DNA of 64,000 nucleotides, from assembly GCF_026339955.1 (NCBI RefSeq), contig NZ_JAPEPW010000001.1, forward strand, positions 5,849,001 to 5,913,000, read 5' to 3'. The DNA comes from Streptomyces sp. NBC_01549 (GTDB taxonomy: Bacteria > Actinomycetota > Actinomycetes > Streptomycetales > Streptomycetaceae). Shown here piece after piece: positions 39,901-45,317 of the stretch (its first letter is position 1; every line of letters begins with the position of its first letter). The notes beneath the pieces were generated by a model. That model searched no databases. It saw only the letters and a program-made list of their open reading frames with translations, and was not told where the DNA came from. Both the position numbers and the translations under genes were made by a program.

Positions 39901-40764
39901 GCAGGCCTCACCGCCGAAGATCAGCAGCCGTACGTCGTTGAGGGTTTCCGGCTCCCAGAGCGCGGCGAGCGTCGGCACGGTCGAGACGACGCTGATCTCC
40001 TGCTCGACCAGCCAGGGCCCCAGGTCGGCGCCGCTGCGCACCTGAGAACGCGGTACGGGCACCAGACAGGCGCCGTACCGCCAGGCCAGCCACATCTCCT
40101 CGCAGGAGGCGTCGAAGGCGACGGACAGGCCCGCCATGACCCGGTCGCCGGGCCCGATCGGGTCCTCGGTGAGGAACAGCTCCGCCTCGGCGTCGACGAA
40201 GGCGGCGGCGCTGCGGTGACTGACGGCAACGCCCTTGGGCTTGCCGGTGGACCCGGAGGTGAAGATGATCCAGGCGTCGTGCTCGACGCCGGGCCGCGCG
40301 GCGGGCACCTCGGAGGCGCCGTCGACGGTCAGCCGGTGCCCGGCCCCGATGACGGCCCGCACCTGAGCCTCGCCGAAGACCAGGTCGGCCCGCTCGTCGG
40401 GGTCCTCGGCGTCCACCGGTACGTAGGCGGCGCCCGCGGCCAGTACGGCGAGGATGGCGACGTACAGCTCGTTGGTGCCGGAGGGGACGCGGACGCCGAC
40501 CCGGTCGCCGAGGCCCACTCCGGCGCTGCTCAGCCGCCGCCGCAGGGCCTCGACCTCGACGGCGAGGGCGCGGTAGGTGAGGCTCCGGTGACCGTCGTCG
40601 AGGGCGGGCTCGTCGGGGTGGGCCCGGACGGTGGCGTCGAGGATGTCGACCAGCGTGCGCGGCGAGGCGGCGACGGAGGCGGAGAAGCGCGCCGGGTCGC
40701 CGAACTCCGCGCGCACCTCCTCGTCGAACAGCGCGAGTGCGGGGCCTTGCTCGAGGGCTGCCAT
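36889..40764 (-). CDS. Pls/PosA-family membrane NRPS (poly-amino-acid synthetase-like)
   Basis: 1,291 residues, near the size of epsilon-poly-lysine synthetase. Adenylation domain ~35-505: FTSGSTGKPKGVAVSH (A3), FDASCEEMW with the alpha-amino-binding Asp218 (A4), NTYGPTEATV (A5), GRADEQIKLGGRRIELGEV (A8), and Lys494 in TSGKVDRGALP (A10). Carrier domain with the phosphopantetheine Ser549 in DDFFAIGGGSLAA. From about residue 600 membrane segments alternate with soluble parts made of left-handed beta-helix hexapeptide-like repeats (VGAGAVVGTRSMLFPGARVG, IGRRAFLGNSGMTAPGRSV), as in Pls; there is no ordinary condensation or thioesterase domain. ATG at 40764 with GAGGA upstream. Amino acid not predicted. 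Confidence 0.9.
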   Translation of the reverse strand: MAALEQGPALALFDEEVRAEFGDPARFSASVAASPRTLVDILDATVRAHPDEPALDDGHRSLTYRALAVEVEALRRRLSSAGVGLGDRVGVRVPSGTNELYVAILAVLAAGAAYVPVDAEDPDERADLVFGEAQVRAVIGAGHRLTVDGASEVPAARPGVEHDAWIIFTSGSTGKPKGVAVSHRSAAAFVDAEAELFLTEDPIGPGDRVMAGLSVAFDASCEEMWLAWRYGACLVPVPRSQVRSGADLGPWLVEQEISVVSTVPTLAALWEPETLNDVRLLIFGGEACPPELVQRLVTEGREVWNTYGPTEATVVACASLMTGEEPVRIGLPLNGWELTVVDEAGEPVAMGGSGQLVIGGVGLARYLDAEKDAEKYAPLKSLGWERAYRSGDLVKAEPEGLIFLGRADEQIKLGGRRIELGEVDAALQALPGVAGAAAAVRTARGGNQLLVGYVVTQEGWDQAAAVEKLRAELPAALVPLLAPVEDLPTRTSGKVDRGALPWPLEGLESGGAKEQLYGTEAWLAEQWSEVLGLPVSGASDDFFAIGGGSLAAAQLTTRLRTRYPSAAVLDIYQQPVLRKLARHLEKSAQDDGAERVIAPVPLRAKVAQLFLLIPLFTLMGLRWTVALAALGNILHWLGPYPWAPSASWWLVGAGAVVLFSPPGRLAIAAGGARLLLRHVKPGRYPRGGSVHLRLWTAERLAEFSGAVSLTGSWLERYARALGAKVGADVDLHSLPPVTGMLKLGRGAAVESEVDLSGYWLDGDRLEIGQVKVGAGAVVGTRSMLFPGARVGKRAEVAPGSAVAGQIPTGQRWAGAPAGKLGKAKRAWPKERPRRGTYWRAMYGATGFALSALPVLAGVAALLVAHVFVSADAGLGAALRGAALALVPATLAFGLAYALLLLVGVRLLSLGLRDGTYPTHSRIGWQAWTVTQLMDRSRDTLFPLYAGLITPVWLRLLGMKIGRGAEVSTVLALPSLTTVGEGAFLADDTLTAPYELGGGWMRIGRAEIGRRAFLGNSGMTAPGRSVPDGGLVGVLSATPKKAKKGSSYLGLPPVKLPRSTQDGDQSRTYDPPARLLWARAFVELCRIVPVFCSAALAVLTVAALSALGGWAPLLAGLVFLGAGVLACLTSIVAKWLLVGRHRAGEHPLWSGFVWRNELADTFVEVVAVPWLAGSVPGTPLMTAWLRGLGAHIGKGAWIESYWLPETDLVTLGDATTVNRGCVLQTHLFHDRILRTDTVVLREGATLGPGGIVLPGSTVGARSTLGPASLVMAAESVPDDTRWLGNPIEAWRS

Positions 40765-41048
40765 CGGGTCCTCACGTGTCGTTCCCGGAGCGTCCGGGGA
40801 GCTGGTGGGCCCGCAGGTATGCCTGGGGATATTCCGGTCCAGCTCCAAACAAGCCTGGAATTTTAGTACGACGCTAGTCGCGTACCTGGTCGTCAGCCAT
40901 GCGAGGAGGCCGTACGAGGGGACCGGAACCACTGATTTCGGTGTGGTGACGGTGCTCTGACATGGGGGTATGTCATCCTGACGAGATCTGCCCCACATCT
41001 GTCCGTAACGCGGTGAACACGGCGAGCGAGGCCTGTGATCGACGCAAC
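40765..41048. other. Promoter region of the NRPS operon
   Basis: About 280 bp between the NRPS start and the tRNA terminator, with no gene. The part at 40830-40930 is less GC-rich than its surroundings (for example GGAATTTTAGTACGACGCTA) and probably carries the promoter. No operator palindrome was confirmed. Confidence 0.45.
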
Positions 41049-41086
41049 GAGTGAGGGCCGCGACCTGATGGTCGCGGCCCTCACTC
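41049..41086 (-). terminator. Terminator of tRNA-Leu
   Basis: 17-bp perfect stem (41049-41065 with 41070-41086) around TGAT, 8 nt beyond the 3' end of the tRNA on the minus strand. Confidence 0.85.
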
Positions 41087-41094
41087 CTCTGTGT

Positions 41095-41178
41095 GTCCGA
41101 GGGGGGACTTGAACCCCCACGCCCGATAAAGGGCACTAGCACCTCAAGCTAGCGCGTCTGCCATTCCGCCACCCGGAC
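41095..41178 (-). tRNA. tRNA-Leu (anticodon GAG)
   Basis: 84 nt on the minus strand. The acceptor arms GTCCGGG and CTCGGAC pair with one G-U. The D-arm GGCGGAATGGCAGACGC is typical of tRNA-Leu, the anticodon stem-loop GCTAG-CTTGAGG-TGCTAG places GAG at 41145-41143, a long variable arm (TGCCCTTTATCGGGCG) is present and the T-arm contains GGTTCAAGTCC. The long variable arm fits a class II tRNA. CCA is not encoded. Confidence 0.95.
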
Positions 41179-41366
41179 AAGGTGTTTGTCGCGCGGGGTT
41201 TCCCTCGCGGCGACAGAGGAAACATTACCAGGCTTTCGAGGGTCCCCGATCACACCCCGTCGCCGCGTGAACGGCGTGTGACGGGCCGGGTCCGGCCTTG
41301 GGGGAGGGCGGGGGCGGGAGAGAGGATGAGGGGGGACCACCAGCAGTGACAGTGGGAGGAAGCAGC

Positions 41367-42692
41367 GTGAGCGAGTCGAACACGGCCAGGGGCGTCTCTG
41401 GCGAGGACGAGGTCGTGGACCTCTGTCGCGAGCTGATCCAGATCGACACCAGCAACTACGGGGACCACTCCGGACCGGGTGAGCGCAAGGCCGCGGAGTA
41501 CGTGGCCGAGAAGCTCGCCGAGGTCGGGCTCGAGCCGCAGATCTTCGAGTCGCACAAGGGGCGCGCGTCGACCGTGGCCCGTATCGAGGGTGAGGACCGT
41601 TCGCGCCCCGCGCTGCTCATCCACGGTCACACCGACGTCGTACCGGCCAACGCGGCGGACTGGACCCACCACCCCTTCTCCGGCGAGATCGCGGACGGAA
41701 TGGTGTGGGGCCGCGGCGCGGTCGACATGAAGGACATGGACGCCATGACGCTGGCGGTCGTCCGGGACCGGCTGCGCAGCGGGCGCAAGCCGCCCCGGGA
41801 CATCGTCCTCGCGTTCCTCGCCGACGAGGAGGCCGGCGGTACGTGGGGTGCGCGGCATCTCGTCGACAAGCACCCCGACCTCTTCGAGGGCGTGACCGAG
41901 GCGATCGGCGAGGTCGGCGGCTTCTCCTTCACGGTCAACGAGAAGCTGCGGCTGTATCTCGTCGAGACCGCGCAGAAGGGCATGCACTGGATGAAGCTGA
42001 CCGTGGACGGCACCGCCGGGCACGGTTCGATGATCCACAAGGACAACGCGATCACGGAGCTGTCCGAGGCCGTGGGCCGGCTCGGGCGGCACAAGTTCCC
42101 GGTCCGGGTGACGAAGACGCTGCGGCACTTCCTCGACGAGCTCGGCGACGCGCTCGGCACCGAGCTCGACCCGGAGAACATGGACGAGACGCTCGCCAAG
42201 CTCGGCGGCATCGCCAAGCTCATCGGCGCCTCCCTGCAGAACACCGCGAACCCGACCCAGCTCGGTGCCGGATACAAGGTCAACGTGATTCCGGGGCAGG
42301 CGACCGCGCACGTCGACGGGCGGTACCTGCCGGGATACGAGGAGGAGTTCCTCGCCGACCTGGACCGGGTTCTCGGACCGAGGGTCCAGCGCACGGATGT
42401 GCACGCGGACAAGGCGCTGGAGACCACCTTCGACGGGGCACTGGTCGACGCCATGCAGACCGCGCTGTCCGCCGAGGACCCGATCGCGCGTGCCGTGCCC
42501 TACATGCTCTCGGCCGGCACCGACGCCAAGTCCTTCGCCGACCTCGGCATCCGCTGCTTCGGCTTCGCCCCGCTCAAGCTGCCGCCGGAGCTGGACTTCG
42601 CGGGCATGTTCCACGGGGTCGACGAGCGGGTGCCGGTGGATGCGCTGAAGTTCGGCGTCCGCGTACTCGACCGCTTCATCGAGGCGTCATGA
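41367..42692 (+). CDS. M20-family zinc metallopeptidase
   Basis: 441 residues. Metal ligands are recognisable: His in LLIHGHTDVVPA, Asp in GRGAVDMKDM, the Glu-Glu pair in FLADEEAGGTWGA, and a late His in GMFHGVDERVP. The dimerisation domain lies in the middle (KGMHWMKLTVDGTAGHGSMI). The family cleaves dipeptides, acyl-amino acids or amino-acid amides. The GTG at 41367 is chosen because GGAGGA lies 6 nt upstream; an upstream GTG is less well placed. It sits next to the chaplin genes, as in S. coelicolor, but no functional link to them is known. Confidence 0.92.
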   Translation: MSESNTARGVSGEDEVVDLCRELIQIDTSNYGDHSGPGERKAAEYVAEKLAEVGLEPQIFESHKGRASTVARIEGEDRSRPALLIHGHTDVVPANAADWTHHPFSGEIADGMVWGRGAVDMKDMDAMTLAVVRDRLRSGRKPPRDIVLAFLADEEAGGTWGARHLVDKHPDLFEGVTEAIGEVGGFSFTVNEKLRLYLVETAQKGMHWMKLTVDGTAGHGSMIHKDNAITELSEAVGRLGRHKFPVRVTKTLRHFLDELGDALGTELDPENMDETLAKLGGIAKLIGASLQNTANPTQLGAGYKVNVIPGQATAHVDGRYLPGYEEEFLADLDRVLGPRVQRTDVHADKALETTFDGALVDAMQTALSAEDPIARAVPYMLSAGTDAKSFADLGIRCFGFAPLKLPPELDFAGMFHGVDERVPVDALKFGVRVLDRFIEAS

Positions 42693-42760
42693 CGTGTTGA
42701 CGCCCGCAATCGCCCGTACGTGCGGAGATCGCCCGGGACGGGTGAATGGGACCATAAGCT

Positions 42761-42788
42761 CGTAGCTCAAGTACTTCTTCCTCGTTAC
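42761..42788 (+). promoter_or_regulatory. Sigma-BldN-like promoter of chpH
   Basis: CGTAGC (42761-42766), a 16-nt spacer and CGTTAC (42783-42788) closely match the BldN consensus CGTAAC-N16-CGTTGA recalled from chaplin and bldM studies. It would start transcription about 45 nt before the chpH ATG. Confidence 0.6.
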
Positions 42789-42838
42789 AGGTGATGTGAT
42801 CCGCTACTTGGGATCGCATTTGCCTACAAGGAGGAATA

Positions 42839-43072
42839 ATGATCAAGAAGGTCGTCGCTGCTGCGGCTGCCACTGGTGGTCTGGTTCTCGCGGGTGCGGG
42901 CCTGGCTGTCGCCGACTCGGGTGCCCAGGGTGCCGCTGTGCACTCCCCGGGCGTCATCTCCGGCAACGTCATCCAGGTGCCTGTTCACGTCCCGGTGAAC
43001 GTCTGCGGCAACACGGTCTCCGTGATCGGGCTGCTGAACCCCGCCTTCGGCAACACCTGCATCAACAAGTGA
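42839..43072 (+). CDS. chpH: Short chaplin ChpH
   Basis: 77 residues. Sec signal MIKKVVAAAAATGGLVLAGA, cleaved after AVADS or nearby, then one chaplin domain: SPGVISGNVIQVPVHVPVNV, CGNTVSVIGLLNPAFGNTC, with the two Cys that form the disulfide. Secreted and assembled into amyloid fibres that lower surface tension and coat aerial hyphae. AAGGAGG lies 4 nt before the ATG at 42839. Length and neighbours match ChpH of S. coelicolor rather than ChpE, which lacks the Cys pair. Confidence 0.95.
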   Translation: MIKKVVAAAAATGGLVLAGAGLAVADSGAQGAAVHSPGVISGNVIQVPVHVPVNVCGNTVSVIGLLNPAFGNTCINK

Positions 43073-43104
43073 CGTTGTGCCTCACCCCATGAGGGTCTGA
43101 GCCC

Positions 43105-43143
43105 GTCGGCCCCGGAGCGTGCGCCATGCGCTCCGGGGCCGAC
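43105..43143 (+). terminator. Terminator between chpH and chpC
   Basis: 15-bp perfect stem (43105-43119 with 43129-43143) and a 9-nt loop, 32 nt after the chpH stop. A second, shorter hairpin follows (GCGCACGCA at 43153-43161 with TGCGTGCGC at 43171-43179) in the chpC leader. Confidence 0.8.
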
Positions 43144-43223
43144 CGGCTTTCGGCGCACGCACGGGACGGATGCGTGCGCTTTCCGGAGGGTCCAAGCCAA
43201 GGACTAAGGCAGGGAATTCAGCT

Positions 43224-44093
43224 ATGCGACAGGTCACCCGCAAGGGCCTGATGACCGTGGCGGCCGCGACCGGCGTACTCGCCGCGACCGGAGGCTACGC
43301 ACACGCCGACTCGGGTGCGAGCGGCGCCAGTTCCAACTCGCCCGGCGTGCTGTCGGGCAACACGGTGCAGGTACCGGTGCACGTGCCGGTCAACGTCTGC
43401 GGCAACACCGTGAACGTCGTCGGGTTGCTCAACCCGGCGATGGGCAACAAGTGCGTCAACGACGGCGGTGGATCGTCCGCCGGTGGGCACGGGGGCGGTG
43501 GTTCGCACTCGGGCGGCGGCTCCCACGCCGGCGGGCACGCGAGTGGCTCGCCGGGCGTCGGCTCCGGCAACCACGTCCAGGTGCCGATCGACGTGCCGGT
43601 CAACGCCTGTGGCAACAGCGTGAACGTGATCGGAGTCGGCAACCCGGCGATGGGCAACGACTGCGCGAACGGACACGGCGGCCACACCCACTATCCGCCC
43701 GGCGGCGGTCACCCGGGCCACCCCGGCCAGCCAGGTCACCCCGGTCACCCTGGGCACCCGGGATACCCCGGTCACCCGGGACAGCCCGGAAACCCGGGTC
43801 AGCCGGGGAACCCCGGCCACCCGGGGCAGCCCGGTCAGCCCGGGAACCCGGGGCAGCCTGGAAATCCTGGGCACCCCGGAAACCCCGGAAACCCCGGGCA
43901 CCCCGGAACCCCGGGCACCCCGCCCGCCTCGCACCCCCACCACCCGGGGACGCAGAACGTCTCCCAGCCGCAGAGCCCCGCGCAGCTCGCCCACACCGGC
44001 AGTGACCTGCCGATCGGCGCGGTGATCCCGGCGGGCGCGGGCGCGCTGCTGGCGGGCGCCGTGCTCTACCGCCGGGCGCGCTCCGGGGCGTAG
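43224..44093 (+). CDS. chpC: Long chaplin ChpC with collagen-like linker and sortase signal
   Basis: 289 residues. Signal peptide MRQVTRKGLMTVAAATGVLA, two chaplin domains (each with VPVNVCGN or VPVNACGN and a second Cys) joined by a Gly/Ser/His-rich spacer, then 24 consecutive Gly-X-Pro triplets, then QLAHTGSDLPIGAVIPAGAG and a basic tail. LAHTG is a class E sortase signal, so the protein is anchored to peptidoglycan on aerial hyphae. The Gly-X-Pro tract is collagen-like and longer than the spacer in the S. coelicolor protein as I remember it. The ATG at 43224 follows AGGGAATTC. Confidence 0.94.
   Translation: MRQVTRKGLMTVAAATGVLAATGGYAHADSGASGASSNSPGVLSGNTVQVPVHVPVNVCGNTVNVVGLLNPAMGNKCVNDGGGSSAGGHGGGGSHSGGGSHAGGHASGSPGVGSGNHVQVPIDVPVNACGNSVNVIGVGNPAMGNDCANGHGGHTHYPPGGGHPGHPGQPGHPGHPGHPGYPGHPGQPGNPGQPGNPGHPGQPGQPGNPGQPGNPGHPGNPGNPGHPGTPGTPPASHPHHPGTQNVSQPQSPAQLAHTGSDLPIGAVIPAGAGALLAGAVLYRRARSGA
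43707..43922 (+). repeat. Collagen-like Gly-X-Pro codon repeat in chpC
   Basis: 216 bp encoding 24 uninterrupted Gly-X-Pro triplets, where X is His, Gln, Asn, Tyr or Thr. The 9-nt DNA units are highly similar, so slippage and length polymorphism are likely. Confidence 0.9.
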
Positions 44094-44161
44094 ACCGGCA
44101 GGACAAGGCAGGTCCGGGCCGGGAACGGGCCGGGAACGGGCCGGGACAGGGGTGATCGCGA

Positions 44162-44221
44162 CGCCACAGGCATCCCCTGTGGCGAAGCGACCGTAGCGGG
44201 CCCCGCACCGGCGGGGCCCGC
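44162..44221. terminator. Double hairpin between chpC and the DUF5703 gene
   Basis: CGCCACAGG (44162-44170) with CCTGTGGCG (44176-44184), then GCGGGCCCCGC (44196-44206) with GCGGGGCCCGC (44211-44221). Upstream, at 44115-44150, CGGGCCGGGAA is repeated in tandem about three times. Confidence 0.8.
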
Positions 44222-44241
44222 CCCGTTTCAGCCGCTTTCGC

Positions 44242-44430
44242 TCACCACGTGGCACGCACCTGGCGGATGATCCGCCGGCGCAGCCGCACCTTGCGGCTGC
44301 CGTCGGGGTGCAGGCTGAGGCGGTCCAACTCCCAGTGTCCGTACTCCGCATGGTCCGTCAGCAGGCGTGTCGTCTCCTTGCGGGACACCCCGCGCGGCAC
44401 GTACACGTCGACAAATTCGTATTCCGGCAT
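44242..44430 (-). CDS. DUF5703 family small protein
   Basis: 62 residues: MPEYEFVDVYVPRGVSRKET, then HAEYGHWELDRLSLHPDGSR and the basic tail KVRLRRRIIRQVRATW. Small, basic and conserved across Streptomyces; function unknown. Its start is 47 nt from the divergent gene at 44478 and no Shine-Dalgarno is seen, so a leaderless mRNA is likely. Confidence 0.88.
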   Translation of the reverse strand: MPEYEFVDVYVPRGVSRKETTRLLTDHAEYGHWELDRLSLHPDGSRKVRLRRRIIRQVRATW

Positions 44431-44477
44431 CGCATCTATTGTGCGGGCAGAGGCCCTGTACGGATAGCGTCTGCACT

Positions 44478-45185
44478 ATGTCTGATGCTGTGCAGCCCAC
44501 CGCTGCCGAGGTACGCGCCGCCGCCGAGGCTGTCAAGATCGCGCTCGACCGCCACCTGGCCGCGGTCGAGCGCAGGTCGGGCGATGACGACCCGGCCGTC
44601 TATGAGGCGTTCAACGAGCTGGCCGCCGCGGCCGAGGAGTACGACGAGCTGCTCTACGACCGCTACGACGAGGTCACACCCTTCGAGATCCCCGGCAGCG
44701 ACGACACGCTGCCGCCGTACACGGGGCCCGAGGAACCGAACGCGCTGAGCGTGCTGATCCGGCGGGACTACGCGGTGGTGGAGCCGCAGCGACTGCTGGC
44801 ACAGGCCCAGCGGGTGGAGGCGGTGGAGGAGGACGGGGCGACCGCGGCCGTGGGCTTCGACGCGGCCTCCGGCACGGTGCACGGGGCGCTCGGCGTTCTG
44901 TTCGGCGAGTTCGAGCCGGACGAGATCGCCTCCCGGCACAAGGAGTTCGGTCTGGAGGAGGGCGACTCCACACTCTGGGTCACGGCCGCCGACGAACCCG
45001 CCGATCCCGGCGAGTGGCTGGAGACCCCCTTCGAGGCGATCGACCCGCAGCGGGTGGTCTGCCGCTTCGACGTCAGCGCGGTCTTCGACGACGAGCCGGA
45101 CGAGGACGAGCTGGACGACGACCTCGCTCCGGACTCCGAGCTGGACGAGGACGGGGATCTGGAGCCGTTGGACGCCGATCGCTGA
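44478..45185 (+). CDS. Hypothetical acidic protein
   Basis: 235 residues, strongly acidic. The N-terminal half is helical (TAAEVRAAAEAVKIALDRHL, EAFNELAAAAEEYDELLYDR), the middle more globular (ALSVLIRRDYAVVEPQRLL, FDAASGTVHGALGVLFGEFE), and the last 30 residues are almost all Asp/Glu (DDEPDEDELDDDL). The start at 44478 lies 7 nt after a -10-like TAGCGT, with no ribosome-binding site, so it appears leaderless. Known only as a conserved streptomycete hypothetical. Confidence 0.85.
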   Translation: MSDAVQPTAAEVRAAAEAVKIALDRHLAAVERRSGDDDPAVYEAFNELAAAAEEYDELLYDRYDEVTPFEIPGSDDTLPPYTGPEEPNALSVLIRRDYAVVEPQRLLAQAQRVEAVEEDGATAAVGFDAASGTVHGALGVLFGEFEPDEIASRHKEFGLEEGDSTLWVTAADEPADPGEWLETPFEAIDPQRVVCRFDVSAVFDDEPDEDELDDDLAPDSELDEDGDLEPLDADR

Positions 45186-45246
45186 GAACCGCGTCACAGG
45201 ATCGCCGAGCATCCCCTCGCGGGATCGCTGAGCACCGTGTCACAGG
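45177..45246 (+). repeat. 24-bp direct repeat overlapping the gene end
   Basis: GATCGCTGAGAACCGCGTCA followed by CAGG (45177-45200) recurs at 45223-45246 with 22 of 24 identities, 46 bp apart. The first copy contains the last codons and the stop of the acidic protein, so the second looks like a duplicated gene end. Confidence 0.7.
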
Positions 45247-45286
45247 GAGGTGGCGGCCACCGGAAGTCCGGTGGCCGCCACCTCCC
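45245..45286. terminator. 20-bp bidirectional terminator
   Basis: 45245-45264 and 45267-45286 are exact reverse complements. It lies between the converging acidic-protein and RecD-like genes. Confidence 0.88.
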
Positions 45287-45317
45287 CGCGTAGGGGAGCC
45301 GTGTCCCTGGGCGGGGC

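Noticed and set aside
41095..41178. tRNA-Leu as an integration site for a mobile element.
   Set aside because: No integrase, excisionase or duplicated tRNA 3' end was seen on either side; flanking genes are typical core genes.
43707..43922. Short tandem DNA repeats that could suggest a CRISPR-like array.
   Set aside because: The unit is 9 nt without spacers and encodes Gly-X-Pro triplets inside chpC.
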